A stretch of 64,000 bases of DNA from Magnetospirillum sulfuroxidans (GCF_018224925.1 NZ_JAGTUF010000002.1:124001-188000); one strand, 5' to 3'. Counted from the first letter of the stretch, positions 34,096-43,346 are shown. The notes: generated by a model not told the origin, from the sequence alone. Translations and numbers: made by a program.

Positions 34096-36564
34096 ATGCC
34101 CCTGACCCTGCGCAAATCCCGCATCCAGACGATTATTCCAGTCGTTGCCATGAACGTGGCGGTTCTGCTGGGGGGGGTGGTGTGGCTGGCGGGAGAATAC
34201 AGCGACAAGCAGATTTCGGCTCAGGCGACCCTTTCCGCCCTGATCAGGGCCACCACGCTCAATGTCGCCAAAACATTCGAGATCGCCAGTGAATCGCTGC
34301 GATCAGGGGGGGCGGATCAGCCGATACAATCGCCGCTGATCTTGACCATCGACCACCAATTGCGACAAAGCGCCATTGGCCAGACCACCGCCATCGACGT
34401 CTCTGATCGCGACTATGCCCGCGTTCTGTCCCAACTTGAGGCCGGCGCCGCCTTTCCCGGCACCCCCGTTATCAACCCCGCGACGGGAATGCCGCAATGG
34501 CCGCTGTCGCTGCGGGTATCCTCGGCGGCTTTCAGCGGATTGGTCCGCATGCTGTCCATGGACGAAATCCAACGCCCGTTGGAAACCGCCCGCATCAAAC
34601 CCGACGGCATCGCCTGGATCATCCGCGACGACGGCACCATCCTTGCCGCCGCCCCCTGGCGGGCCGAGATGATCGGCCGCAACATCGCCATGATCGACCC
34701 CATCTTGGCCGCGCGCGCAAGCCCGGAACGATTGCGCGCGGTCGAGATTGACGGCACCGCCCATCTGGTCACCACCTCGGCGGTGGCCGGCGTTCCGTTG
34801 CGGGTGGTTGTGGCCGCCCCGACCGCTGAATTCTTCATTGATTTGTGGCGCGAAGCCGGTTTGTTGCTGGCCCTGATGACGATCATGATCGCCACCTCCA
34901 TTTACAGTGGCCGGCGACAATGGCTTTTGCTCAAGCAATTGGAGCATCTCAACACCTCGTTGCACCAACAGGTACAAAGCCAAAGCGCGGTACTTGACGC
35001 TGAAATCAAGGAACGTCAGGAACACCAGACCCTGGCGCGGGTGTTGCGCAACGCCTTGGAATATTCCGGCACCATGGTGCTGATCACCGATGTCAACGGA
35101 TTGATCGAATACGCCAATCCGGCATTTTTCAAGGCGACTGACTTTGAGCTGCCCGATATCATCGGCAAGCCGCCCTCGATGTTGCGGCATCGGGATTTGT
35201 CGCCCCCGGCCAGTACCTTGTGGCCGACCATCCTGGCGGGGCAAACCTGGTCCGGCATGTTTTGCAACCGTCGCCGCGACGGATCGCCGCTTTGGGTGTC
35301 GGCCACCATTTCCCCCGTCACCGACGCCGCCGGATCGATCACCCATTTCGTTGCCGTCGAGGAAGACGCCACCAGCCGCCGCGACGGCGAGGAGGAATTG
35401 CGTCAAGCCAAGCGTTCGGCCGAAGCGGCCAGCTTGGCCAAATCGGAATTCCTGTCCTCCATGAGCCATGAATTGCGCACGCCGATGAATGCCATTCTCG
35501 GTTTCGCCCAATTGTTGGTCAATTCCGACCGCGACAATCTGGGGGAACGGCCACGCTTTTATGCCGACAGCATCCTCAAAAGCGGCAACCACCTGCTCAA
35601 TCTGGTCAACGACATCCTCGACATGGCCCGCATCGAGGCCGGGCGGCTGTCGCTATCCTTTGAACGGGTGCAGCTTCAACGGGTGATGGCCGACATCATG
35701 CCGATGATCGCCACCATGGCCGAGCGGCGAAAGGTGACCCTGATCGACGAAATTTCCGCTCAATCGGCCCCGATCCTCGAGGCCGATTTCACCCGCTTAA
35801 AGCAAGTGCTGATCAATCTGGCCAGCAATGCGGTGAAATATAACCGGACCGGCGGCACCGTGCGTTTTTCCATCAGCCACGGCGAGACTGGACCGGTCCG
35901 CATCGCCGTCAGCGACAGCGGCATCGGCATTCCGGAAAAACGCCGCAGTGAAGTTTTCACCCCCTTCTCGCGCCTGGGGGCCGAAGCCTCCAGCGTCGAA
36001 GGCACCGGCATCGGCCTGACCATCTCGAAAATGCTGGTGGAAGCCATGGGCGGGCAGATCGACTTTTTCACCCAAGAAAACCTCGGCACCACCTTCTGGC
36101 TGGAAATCCCCCGCGCCGCCCGCCAGTCAGACGCCGCCGGCCTCCAGATCTCGGCCGAGGCGACCCTGCCGACAGGCTCCACCTGTCAGCTCACCTTGCT
36201 CTACATCGAGGACAATCCCTCGAACATCGAATTGATGGAAGAGATCATCGCCCAGGATTCGTGCTGTCGATGCCGGCTGCTGACCGCGACCAGCGCCGAA
36301 GAGGGCTTGATCCTGGCCCGACAGTACAAGCCAGGGTTGGTGATCATGGATATCAACCTGCCCGGCATCAACGGCATCGAAGCGGTGATGCGAATGAAAG
36401 CCGATCCCGAGTTGCGCCCGATCCCGGTTGTCGCCTTGTCCGCCGACGTCATGCCCGACACCATTCGCAATGGCATGAAGGCCGGCTTTCTGCGCTATCT
36501 GCGCAAGCCGCTCGACATCCCCGAATTCCGCAAAATCCTGCACCAGCTAAGCAACGTTTCCTGA
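34096..36564 (+). CDS. Membrane hybrid histidine kinase with intact receiver
   Basis: This 822-residue protein has a membrane helix at about 13-35, a Cache-like periplasmic sensor (about 40-250), a second helix near 255-275, a short coiled coil, a PAS/PAC domain (about 320-440), HisKA with His458 (SSMSHELRTPMN), HATPase (DSGIGIP, then GTGIGLTISK), and a receiver (about 695-820) with the acidic pair in YIEDNPSN, Asp752 (MDINLPG) and LRKPLD. It senses a periplasmic ligand and ends a phosphorelay on its own receiver; no HPt domain is encoded nearby. It diverges from the preceding kinase, 152 bp apart. Confidence 0.85.
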   Translation: MPLTLRKSRIQTIIPVVAMNVAVLLGGVVWLAGEYSDKQISAQATLSALIRATTLNVAKTFEIASESLRSGGADQPIQSPLILTIDHQLRQSAIGQTTAIDVSDRDYARVLSQLEAGAAFPGTPVINPATGMPQWPLSLRVSSAAFSGLVRMLSMDEIQRPLETARIKPDGIAWIIRDDGTILAAAPWRAEMIGRNIAMIDPILAARASPERLRAVEIDGTAHLVTTSAVAGVPLRVVVAAPTAEFFIDLWREAGLLLALMTIMIATSIYSGRRQWLLLKQLEHLNTSLHQQVQSQSAVLDAEIKERQEHQTLARVLRNALEYSGTMVLITDVNGLIEYANPAFFKATDFELPDIIGKPPSMLRHRDLSPPASTLWPTILAGQTWSGMFCNRRRDGSPLWVSATISPVTDAAGSITHFVAVEEDATSRRDGEEELRQAKRSAEAASLAKSEFLSSMSHELRTPMNAILGFAQLLVNSDRDNLGERPRFYADSILKSGNHLLNLVNDILDMARIEAGRLSLSFERVQLQRVMADIMPMIATMAERRKVTLIDEISAQSAPILEADFTRLKQVLINLASNAVKYNRTGGTVRFSISHGETGPVRIAVSDSGIGIPEKRRSEVFTPFSRLGAEASSVEGTGIGLTISKMLVEAMGGQIDFFTQENLGTTFWLEIPRAARQSDAAGLQISAEATLPTGSTCQLTLLYIEDNPSNIELMEEIIAQDSCCRCRLLTATSAEEGLILARQYKPGLVIMDINLPGINGIEAVMRMKADPELRPIPVVALSADVMPDTIRNGMKAGFLRYLRKPLDIPEFRKILHQLSNVS

Positions 36565-36632
36565 CGGCCGCCTTCTCGGATCCCGCGGATCAGAACCGAT
36601 CATCGGGAACCTCAAGCCGCGCGGCCCCTGGG

Positions 36633-36680
36633 GGCTAACCAAATCCCCATGCGTTTCACTCATCGGGATTTGGCCTTAGC
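36633..36680. repeat. Palindromic repeat, copy A (spans stop of STAS gene)
   Basis: CCAAATCCC and GGGATTTGG form nine-base arms, flanked by CTAA and TTAG, around a loop containing GTTTCACTCA. The TTA at 36676-36678 is the stop codon of the leftward STAS gene, so the hairpin begins inside that gene's end. A second copy in reverse orientation lies at 38604. It sits between two convergent genes and could serve as a bidirectional terminator. Confidence 0.65.
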
Positions 36681-37293
36681 TGACCCGGATTACCGTGTCT
36701 ATGGCGGTCAGGCGCAGTAATTCACGGACGGCGCCTTGTGGATTGCCCAACACCAGTTCCTTGCCCACTTTCCGGGCCTCATCGGCCGCCGTCATGATCA
36801 AGGACACCCCGATGGAATCGATGAAGCGCAACTGCCCCATGTCGATGGTTAAGTGACTGAAATCACCTGAAATCACGGATTGGATCACCGGCAAAAAGCA
36901 GCCCTGATCCTTGACAACAAAATTCCCGGCCAAGGCAACCCGCGCTTGCCGGCCGACACAGTGCAATGGTGAAATCCGTAAACCGCCCTCTTCCGCCGTC
37001 AGGGTGATGAATTCAAAGGAAATCTGCTCCAGCACCTCGGCCACCGCATCACGGGCATTCACCAATTCCAGTCGTGCGCCGGCAAGACTGGCTGCCCCCT
37101 GGGCCAGGGCGATCATGCCGATGCCATATGAATCCAGATAATCCAGATTCGTCAGATCAATGCGGACCCACGGCAATCCGCATTCGGAGATCTGGGCGAT
37201 CACCGCTTCGAACGCAATCGAGTCGCGAAACGTCAATCTGCCATCAAGGTGAAAGGTCAGACACGAAGCGTCCATCTGGGATATGCAATTCAT
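36676..37293 (-). CDS. Tandem STAS-domain protein (anti-sigma antagonist-like)
   Basis: This 205-residue protein consists of two STAS folds in a row. Domain 1 (about 8-98) has LDYLDSYGIGMI; domain 2 (about 112-204) has LRFIDSIGVSLIM. Each carries the D-S-x-G-I/V motif whose serine is phosphorylated in SpoIIAA/RsbV-type antagonists. There is no kinase, phosphatase or membrane part. It may be part of a partner-switching system; no anti-sigma kinase is adjacent. The start lies in AT-richer DNA that it shares with the divergent yajQ promoter. Its stop codon is inside repeat copy A. Confidence 0.8.
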   Translation of the reverse strand: MNCISQMDASCLTFHLDGRLTFRDSIAFEAVIAQISECGLPWVRIDLTNLDYLDSYGIGMIALAQGAASLAGARLELVNARDAVAEVLEQISFEFITLTAEEGGLRISPLHCVGRQARVALAGNFVVKDQGCFLPVIQSVISGDFSHLTIDMGQLRFIDSIGVSLIMTAADEARKVGKELVLGNPQGAVRELLRLTAIDTVIRVS

Positions 37294-37423
37294 CCTAAGC
37301 CCCTTTGCTATGCCCCATACATTAGTATATATTATCGTTGAATTGAAGACCTTTCACGGGACTAGCCACACAGGCCGCCATCGGCTAAACCAAGGGGATC
37401 AATGTTTCATTTTTGGGGTTCCC

Positions 37424-37912
37424 ATGCCTTCCTTCGACATTGTTTCCAAGACCGACATGGCCGAAGTGGACAACGCCATCGCCGGGATCGAACGCGAAAT
37501 CGGCACCCGCTTTGATTTCAAAGGGGCTAAATGCAGCCTGGAGCGGAAAGAGCAGGTCATCACCATCCTGGCCGACGACAATTCCAAGCTGTCGCAGATG
37601 CATGACTTCCTGAAAGTCTATTTCACCCGCCGCAAGGTCGATCCCAAGGCTTTGGATTTCAGCAAGACGCCGGAAAAGGCCTCGGGCAATGCCCTGCGCC
37701 ATGAAGTCACCGTCAAAGAAGGGATCGCCCAAGACGTGGCCAAGACCCTGATCAAGGCGATCAAGGACAGCAAGATCAAGGTTCAGGCCTCGATCCAGGG
37801 CGACGAACTGCGCATCACCGGCAAAAAGCGCGATGAGTTGCAGGAAGTCATCGCTTTGATCCGCCAGCAAGAGGTGGACCAGCCGCTGCAATTCGTCAAT
37901 TTTCGCGACTGA
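37424..37912 (+). CDS. yajQ: YajQ-family cyclic-di-GMP/nucleotide-binding protein
   Basis: This 162-residue protein shows the conserved YajQ ends: MPSFDIVSKTDMAEVDNAI at the N-terminus and QQEVDQPLQFVNFRD at the C-terminus, plus GTRFDFKGAKCSLE and DELRITGKKRDELQEVI. Family members have two ferredoxin-like folds and bind c-di-GMP or nucleotides, some acting as transcription co-regulators. ATG 37424 is taken because the conserved start follows immediately; a frame extension to 37283 runs through intergenic DNA. Confidence 0.92.
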   Translation: MPSFDIVSKTDMAEVDNAIAGIEREIGTRFDFKGAKCSLERKEQVITILADDNSKLSQMHDFLKVYFTRRKVDPKALDFSKTPEKASGNALRHEVTVKEGIAQDVAKTLIKAIKDSKIKVQASIQGDELRITGKKRDELQEVIALIRQQEVDQPLQFVNFRD

Positions 37913-37982
37913 GCTGCCCAAAGTTTAGGCTCCCTGTCCTTGGTTCCGCCGCCAAGCCATTGAGGTATCCTAGAAACCTTAT

Positions 37983-37997
37983 TGGCACGCCCTTTGC
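37983..37997 (+). promoter_or_regulatory. Sigma-54 promoter of nasT
   Basis: TGGCACG CCCT TTGC matches the sigma-54 consensus TGGCAC-N5-TTGC, with GG at 37984-37985 and GC at 37996-37997 ten bases apart. Transcription would start near 38009, 20 bases before the nasT ATG. This makes nasT a likely member of the NtrC/nitrogen-limitation regulon. Confidence 0.8.
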
Positions 37998-38029
37998 GTC
38001 ACCCATGGCGAATTGACGGAGTCCCAGGC

Positions 38030-38608
38030 ATGAGCCTGCGTGTGATCGTGGTTGACGACGAAGCCGACCGCGCCAGTTCAGTGCGTCATGCACTGGAAGG
38101 CGCCGGCTTTATCGTCGTCGCCACCTGCGCCACCGGCGCCGATTTGCCCCGCAAATTGGCTGAACTGGCCGCCGACGTCGTCATCGTCGATATCGACAGC
38201 CCCGACCGCGACACGCTTGAAGACATGCGCCGCGTCACCATGGAACAACGGCGGCCGGTGGTCATGTTCGCCCAGGACGGCAAACCGGAAACCATCAAGG
38301 CCGCCATCAACGCCGGGGTCGCCGCTTACGTGGTCGATGGCCTTAAACCCGACCGGGTCCGCCCGGTCATTGACGTCGCTATCGCCCGCTTCGCCCAATT
38401 TCAGGAATTACGCCTGGAATTGGACAAGGCTCGCACCACCTTGGCCGAACGCAAATTGGTGGAAAAAGCCAAGGGCATCTTGATGAAACGCCGCAAGGTC
38501 GATGAGGACGAGGCTTATCGGCTGATGCGGCGCATGTCCATGGACCAAAAACTGCGCCTGATCGACATCGCCAACAAGATTATCGAAGCGGCCGAGCTCC
38601 TCGGCTAA
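38030..38608 (+). CDS. nasT: Nitrate-responsive ANTAR antiterminator NasT
   Basis: This 192-residue response-regulator-like protein has a receiver (1-125) with VVDDEADR and Asp54 (IVDIDSPD), a short coiled coil, and a C-terminal ANTAR RNA-binding domain (about 130-187: ERKLVEKAKGILMKRRKVDE, then EAYRLMRRMSMDQKLRLIDI). NasT binds paired hexaloop hairpins in leader RNAs and prevents termination; NasS holds it inactive without nitrate. Both partner parts are found nearby: a fitting leader at 40597-40750 and nasS at 45029. ATG 38030 lies 33 bases after a sigma-54 promoter. The stop codon is inside repeat copy B. Confidence 0.92.
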   Translation: MSLRVIVVDDEADRASSVRHALEGAGFIVVATCATGADLPRKLAELAADVVIVDIDSPDRDTLEDMRRVTMEQRRPVVMFAQDGKPETIKAAINAGVAAYVVDGLKPDRVRPVIDVAIARFAQFQELRLELDKARTTLAERKLVEKAKGILMKRRKVDEDEAYRLMRRMSMDQKLRLIDIANKIIEAAELLG

Positions 38609-38654
38609 GACCCAATCCCCGTGAGTGAAACCCAAGGGATTTGGTCTTAGGCCC
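38604..38654. repeat. Palindromic repeat, copy B (spans stop of nasT)
   Basis: CTAAGACC and GGTCTTAG with internal AATCCC and GGGATT form a long imperfect hairpin. The loop contains TGAGTGAAAC, the reverse complement of the GTTTCACTCA in copy A, so the copies are inverted relative to each other. The TAA at 38606-38608 is the nasT stop. The hairpin lies between convergent nasT and receptor genes. Confidence 0.65.
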
Positions 38655-38685
38655 CAAGGGCCGGGCGGCATAAGGCATTGCCGGC

Positions 38686-40170
38686 TCAGCGCGCCAGCAC
38701 GCTGGCGGCTCCCTTGGTCTTTTGCACCGCTTGGCCGACTTGCTGCACCGCCACCGAAATCTCGTCGATATTTTCCGAAATGGTCGACACCGACGACGCC
38801 GCGCCTTGCATGTTCGCCGACATGCTTTGGGTCACCGCCGCCTGTTCCTCCACCGCCGAAGCGGTCACCGACACATATTCCTGGACATGACCGATGGCGC
38901 CGCGAATTTGGCTCAACGCCAGAACAACGTCGTTGGAAATGGATTGCATGCCGGAAATCTCGCGGGAAATCTGCTCGGTGGCCTTGGCCGCCTGATTGGC
39001 CAGATTCTTGACCTCGTTGGCAACCACGGCAAAGCCTTTGCCGGCCTCGCCCGCGCGCGCCGATTCGATCGTGGCGTTAAGCGCCAGCAAATTGATCTGG
39101 CTGGCAATGCCCTGGATCAGACTGACGATGCCGGTCATGTTCGACGTTGCCTCGGCCAGACGCCCGGTGGCTTCATCGGCGGCGGCGGCTTGCTGAAAGG
39201 CATCTTCGGTCGCCGCCTGCGACTTGGCCATGGATGAAGAGATTTCGGTGATCGAGGCCGCCAGTTCCTCGGCCGCCGAAGCGACCATCTGCACATTGGA
39301 CGACGCATCCGCCGCCGCCAGATTGGCGCCACTGGCCTTGGTTTCGGATTGCGACAAAGCGCCGTCGATCTCGCCGAAATTAACGTCGATCAGCGTCTTG
39401 AGATCGGCCAGCATCTTGACCTGATCGGTGACGTCGGTCGCGAATTTAACCACTTTGAACGGCTTGCCATTCATGTCGAAGATCGGGTTATAGGACGCCT
39501 CGATCCACACCTCACGCCCACCTTTGCCGATTCGCTTATACTGCGCCTGCTGAAATTCGCCGCGATTAAGGGCCGCCCAAAATTCCTTATATTCGGCGCT
39601 GTCAGCATAAGCGTGTTCGACGAACATGCGATGGTGCTTCCCCTTGATCTCTTCGATGCCATAGCCCAAGGCGCCGAGAAAATTGTCATTGGCGTCATCG
39701 ACAATGCCATCCAGACCGAAGCTGATCACCGCCTGCGACTTCAAGACAGCCTGCACCTGGCCGCCCATGTCGGCCAAATCCATCTTTTGCTGGCTCACAT
39801 CGACGGCCAGTTTGACCACCTTGTAAGGCGTGCCGTTGCGGTCACAGATGGGATTATACGACCCTTCGATCCAGACTTCACGCCCACCCTTACCAATACG
39901 CTTATATTGCGCGACCTGGGCTCTACCCTGACGCAACCCTTCCCAGAACTGAATGTATTCTTTGCTCTCCGCATAAGCGGCGTCAACGAACATGGCATGC
40001 TTGCGCCCTTGGACCTCGGACAGGTCATAGCCCATCAGGCCGAGGAAGTTGCTGTTCGCGGTCAGAATGGTCCCATCCATGGCGAATTCAATCATCGCCT
40101 GCGATGTATCCAAGGCTTTGATTTTAGCCAATGCATCGGCACCAGCACCGGAAAAAAATGACACGCCCAT
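38686..40170 (-). CDS. Soluble PAS-PAS methyl-accepting chemotaxis protein (Aer/BdlA-like)
   Basis: This 494-residue receptor has no membrane segment. It has two PAS/PAC units (about 12-130 and 135-255) that look duplicated: each ends in a nearly identical stretch, [16 protein letters not shown], then (G/A)SYNPI. The MCP signalling domain follows (about 300-494) with the conserved tip [23 protein letters not shown] domains of this kind bind haem or FAD and sense oxygen or redox state. ATG 40170 has GGAGG five bases upstream; an earlier GTG at 40182 would destroy that ribosome site spacing. Confidence 0.9.
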   Translation of the reverse strand: MGVSFFSGAGADALAKIKALDTSQAMIEFAMDGTILTANSNFLGLMGYDLSEVQGRKHAMFVDAAYAESKEYIQFWEGLRQGRAQVAQYKRIGKGGREVWIEGSYNPICDRNGTPYKVVKLAVDVSQQKMDLADMGGQVQAVLKSQAVISFGLDGIVDDANDNFLGALGYGIEEIKGKHHRMFVEHAYADSAEYKEFWAALNRGEFQQAQYKRIGKGGREVWIEASYNPIFDMNGKPFKVVKFATDVTDQVKMLADLKTLIDVNFGEIDGALSQSETKASGANLAAADASSNVQMVASAAEELAASITEISSSMAKSQAATEDAFQQAAAADEATGRLAEATSNMTGIVSLIQGIASQINLLALNATIESARAGEAGKGFAVVANEVKNLANQAAKATEQISREISGMQSISNDVVLALSQIRGAIGHVQEYVSVTASAVEEQAAVTQSMSANMQGAASSVSTISENIDEISVAVQQVGQAVQKTKGAASVLAR

Positions 40171-40562
40171 AACCGCCTCCACACAATCGACCAGATACCT
40201 AAGTATGCATCAACAACTCTGCGTTTTACAATCATTATTAAAAAGAGATTCTGCGAATGAGATTAAACAGACCAACAACACTTGACTAAAAATATTTGTA
40301 ATGATCACTTTTATCTAAAATTATATGAACAGACAGCAATAAAACTCGAAAACCCTGCATGGCACAATCGCCACCGGCGGCACGCCCCTGTCCCATCGGC
40401 GCTCGCGGATCGGGCCTCGCGGCCAAAGCCTTCTCGTCGCCGAACGGACGATCACGGCGCATATTGCTTGTATTTTAATCACAAGTCGGCTTTACGCTTA
40501 TTTTTTGTGCGCAGCGGAAATCCACAAATCCTGAAAGTCCTGAAAATCCGCCGTTGCGCGAT
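40171..40562. other. AT-rich intergenic region upstream of the nitrate operon
   Basis: This stretch between the chemotaxis receptor start and the sigma-54 promoter holds no convincing gene. It is clearly more AT-rich than the rest of the window, especially 40200-40350. It should carry the receptor promoter (leftward) and upstream activator sites for the nitrate operon (rightward). I could not identify a clear NtrC palindrome by eye. Confidence 0.5.
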
Positions 40563-40577
40563 TGGCATGCCGCTTGC
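40563..40577 (+). promoter_or_regulatory. Sigma-54 type promoter of the nitrate assimilation operon
   Basis: TGGCATG CCGC TTGC has the invariant GG (40564-40565) and GC (40576-40577) ten bases apart and differs from consensus only at the C of TGGCAC. The predicted start near 40589 is eight bases before the first leader hairpin, so the whole ANTAR element would be in the transcript. Confidence 0.7.
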
Positions 40578-40596
40578 GTTTACGATGGGACGACGT

Positions 40597-40690
40597 GGTT
40601 GTCTCAATGGCGAGAAGACCGCGCACCGAGATCAGATAACGGTTCTTCCGGGCGATGACGTCCGACGAGAACCAGGAACAACGGCGTTCC
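40597..40690 (+). promoter_or_regulatory. ANTAR (NasT) target leader RNA: hairpins P1 and P2
   Basis: P1 (40597-40620) pairs GGTTGTCTC with GAGAAGACC, one mismatch, and has the hexaloop AATGGC. P2 (40675-40690) pairs GGAAC with GTTCC and has the hexaloop AACGGC. Both loops have A at position 1 and G at position 4, the hallmark of ANTAR-bound RNA. P2 uses bases 40680-40690 that also form the 5' arm of the terminator, so P2 and the terminator exclude each other. A further hairpin (40641-40673) lies between them. NasT binding would stabilise P2 and allow read-through. Confidence 0.8.
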
Positions 40691-40750
40691 ACGGATTGCT
40701 CCTCTGGATTCAGAGGGTACGCAGCCCCGTGGAACGCCGTTTTTGTTTTT
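40680..40750 (+). terminator. Leader terminator of the nitrate operon
   Basis: Fifteen-base perfect arms AACGGCGTTCCACGG (40680-40694) and CCGTGGAACGCCGTT (40727-40741) enclose a loop with a nested hairpin CCTCTG(gatt)CAGAGG (40701-40716), and are followed by TTTTTGTTTTT. It ends 27 bases before the nrtA start. Its position before the operon and its overlap with P2 mark it as a conditional terminator. Confidence 0.9.
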
Positions 40751-40777
40751 GGCCTTTGCACACGAAGGAAGCAAAGC

Positions 40778-42187
40778 ATGACGAGCAAGACGGTGTTTCC
40801 GATGACTTTCAGCCGCCGCGCCGCTTTGGGCCTGGGCCTTGCCGCCGCCATGACGGCATTGGCGCCCTTGGCCGCCGACGCCGCCGCCTTGAAGCTGGAA
40901 AAGGACGAGCTGAAGCTGGGCTTCATCAAACTGACCGACATGGCGCCGCTGGCCATCGCCAAGGAAAAGGGCTTTTTCGAGGATGAAGGCCTGTACGTCA
41001 CGCTGGAACCGCAGGCCAATTGGAAAGTTCTGCTCGACCGGGTGATCTCGGGCGAATTGGACGGTGCCCACATGCTGGCCGGCCAGCCCCTGGGCGCCAC
41101 CATCGGTTATGGCACCAAGGCCCATGTCGTCACCGCCTTTTCCATGGACCTGAACGGCAACGGCATCACCGTTTCCAACGATGTGTGGGAAGCGATGAAG
41201 CCGTTCCTGGCCAAGGACAAGGACGGCAAGGTTGTGCACCCGATCAAGGCCGACGCGCTGAAGAAGGTGATCGACCAGTACCGGGCCGCCGGCAAGCCCT
41301 TTAACATGGGCATGGTCTTCCCGGTCTCCACCCATAATTACGAATTGCGTTACTGGCTGGCCTCGGGCGGGATCAATCCGGGCTATTACAGCCCCGACAA
41401 CGTCTCGGGCCAGATCGGCGCCGACGCCCTGTTGTCGGTGACGCCGCCGCCGCAAATGCCCTCGACCCTGGAAGCCGGCACCATCAACGGCTATTGCGTC
41501 GGCGAGCCATGGAACCAGGCCGCCGTCTTCAAGGGCATCGGCGTCCCGGTGATCACCGATTACGAAATCTGGAAGAACAACCCGGAAAAAGTGTTCGGCG
41601 TCACCGCCGATTGGGCGAGCAAAAACCCCAACACCCATCTGGCGGTGGTCAAGGCGCTGATCCGCGCCGGCCAATGGCTGGATGAAAACAACAACGCCAA
41701 TCGGGCCGAAGCCGTCAAGATCCTGGCCAAGCCGGAATATGTCGGCGCCGACGCCAAGGTGATCGCCAATTCCATGACCGGCACCTTTGAATATGAAAAG
41801 GGCGACAAGCGCGACGTTCCCGATTTCAACGTCTTCTTTCGCTACAACGCCACCTATCCCTATTACTCGGACGCGGTGTGGTACCTGTCGCAGATGCGCC
41901 GCTGGGGACAAATCGCCGAGGCCAAGCCCGATGCCTGGTTCGCCGACACCGCCAAAAGCGTCTATCGCCCCGACATCTATCTGAGCGCCGCCAAGATGCT
42001 GGTGGACGAAGGCAAGGCCAAGGCCGCCGATTTCCCCTTTGGCTCTGACGGCTATCGGGCGCCGACCAATGAATTCATCGACGCCATCACCTTCGACGGC
42101 AAAAAGCCCAACGATTACCTGAAGAACTTCGCCATCGGCCTTAAGGGCGCTCAAAGCGTGGTCGGCAACAAGGTGATCGCCAAGTAA
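40778..42187 (+). CDS. nrtA: Nitrate ABC transporter substrate-binding protein
   Basis: This 469-residue protein has a Tat-type signal ([17 protein letters not shown], cleavage near ADAAA) and an NrtA/CmpA-family body: [21 protein letters not shown], then [14 protein letters not shown] and [24 protein letters not shown]. It binds nitrate or nitrite in the periplasm. ATG 40778 has AAGGAA about nine bases upstream; the open frame further upstream runs through the leader terminator and is not coding. It is the first gene of the operon. Confidence 0.92.
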   Translation: MTSKTVFPMTFSRRAALGLGLAAAMTALAPLAADAAALKLEKDELKLGFIKLTDMAPLAIAKEKGFFEDEGLYVTLEPQANWKVLLDRVISGELDGAHMLAGQPLGATIGYGTKAHVVTAFSMDLNGNGITVSNDVWEAMKPFLAKDKDGKVVHPIKADALKKVIDQYRAAGKPFNMGMVFPVSTHNYELRYWLASGGINPGYYSPDNVSGQIGADALLSVTPPPQMPSTLEAGTINGYCVGEPWNQAAVFKGIGVPVITDYEIWKNNPEKVFGVTADWASKNPNTHLAVVKALIRAGQWLDENNNANRAEAVKILAKPEYVGADAKVIANSMTGTFEYEKGDKRDVPDFNVFFRYNATYPYYSDAVWYLSQMRRWGQIAEAKPDAWFADTAKSVYRPDIYLSAAKMLVDEGKAKAADFPFGSDGYRAPTNEFIDAITFDGKKPNDYLKNFAIGLKGAQSVVGNKVIAK

Positions 42188-42199
42188 GCAACGGACCGG

Positions 42200-42222
42200 G
42201 GGCGGGCCGTCGCCCGCCCTTT
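42200..42222 (+). terminator. GC-rich hairpin between nrtA and nrtB
   Basis: GGGCGGGC (42200-42207) and GCCCGCCC (42212-42219) with loop CGTC are followed by TTT, 13 bases after the nrtA stop. The short T-run suggests partial termination or protection of the nrtA message, giving more binding protein than permease. Confidence 0.6.
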
Positions 42223-42249
42223 CCCCGCCGCGAAAAAGGACAACACGAC

Positions 42250-43332
42250 ATGACCAGCCTTTCCCAGGCCGCCGGCAATGCGCCGGCCCCCAAGCCCACC
42301 ACCGCCGTTATCGTCCCCGTCTTGCTGAAGATCGCCGCAATGTTGTCGGTGGCCGGTCTGGGCTGGGTCGCCCCGCTGATCCGACTGGCAATCGGTGACG
42401 CCCCGCGTCAGCAAGCGGCCGAGCTGTGGCGTCAACTGGGCATCCCCATGCTGTCCATCGGCTTGTTCTTGTTGGCCTGGGGCGTGGCGGCGCCACAGGT
42501 TCAGACCTCGCTTGGCGCCATTCCCGGCCCGGCCCAGGTGTGGGAGCAGGTGGTGGTTCTGGCCAAGGACCATGTGGCCGAACGGGCCAAGGCGGACGCC
42601 TTCTACGAACGCCAAGACAAGCGCAACGCCCAATTGCGGAGCGAGGATCCCCACGCCGAAATCAAGATCCGCAAATACACCGGCAAGCCCACCTATGTGG
42701 ATCAGATCTGGACCAGCTTGCAGACCGTCTTCATGGGCTTCGTGCTCGCCACCATCATCGCCGTGCCGCTGGGGGTGCTGTCCGGCCTGTCCAAGACCGC
42801 CCAGGCGGCGATGAACCCCTTGATCCAGATTTTCAAGCCGGTCTCGCCGCTGGCCTGGCTGCCGCTGGTGACCATGGTGGTCAGCGCCCTTTACGTCAGC
42901 GACACCCCCATATTCGAGAAAAGCTTCCTTAATTCCGCCATCACCGTGACCTTGTGCTCGTTGTGGTCAACCCTGATCAACACCGCCGTCGGCGTCGCCT
43001 CCATCGACAAGGATCTGATGAATGTCGGCCGCGTGCTCAACCTGTCTTGGTTCACCACCGTGCGCAAGTTGGTGCTGCCGTCGTCGCTGCCCTACATCTT
43101 CACCGGCCTGCGGCTGTCCCTGGGCGTGGGCTGGATGGTGCTGATCGCCGCCGAAATGCTGGCGCAGAACCCAGGGCTCGGCAAGTTCGTGTGGGACGAG
43201 TTCCAAAACGGCTCGTCGCAATCGCTGGCCAAGATCATGGTCGCCGTCTTCAGCATCGGCATCATCGGCTTCCTGCTCGACCGGCTGATGTTCGCGCTGC
43301 AATCCATGTTCACCTTCTCCGCCACCCGTTGA
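42250..43332 (+). CDS. nrtB: Nitrate ABC transporter permease
   Basis: This 360-residue binding-protein-dependent permease has two hydrophobic segments (about 22-50 and 65-87) and a polar region (about 95-155), followed by the standard permease core with the coupling loop [20 protein letters not shown]. NrtB-type residues [17 protein letters not shown] are present. The polar insertion ([20 protein letters not shown]) is longer than in cyanobacterial NrtB but is common in proteobacterial homologues. Confidence 0.9.
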   Translation: MTSLSQAAGNAPAPKPTTAVIVPVLLKIAAMLSVAGLGWVAPLIRLAIGDAPRQQAAELWRQLGIPMLSIGLFLLAWGVAAPQVQTSLGAIPGPAQVWEQVVVLAKDHVAERAKADAFYERQDKRNAQLRSEDPHAEIKIRKYTGKPTYVDQIWTSLQTVFMGFVLATIIAVPLGVLSGLSKTAQAAMNPLIQIFKPVSPLAWLPLVTMVVSALYVSDTPIFEKSFLNSAITVTLCSLWSTLINTAVGVASIDKDLMNVGRVLNLSWFTTVRKLVLPSSLPYIFTGLRLSLGVGWMVLIAAEMLAQNPGLGKFVWDEFQNGSSQSLAKIMVAVFSIGIIGFLLDRLMFALQSMFTFSATR

Positions 43333-43346
43333 TCAGGACGATTGTC

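Noticed and set aside
40282-40986. Open frame across the nitrate leader
   Set aside because: It runs through the sigma-54 promoter, ANTAR hairpins and terminator and has no domain or ribosome site.
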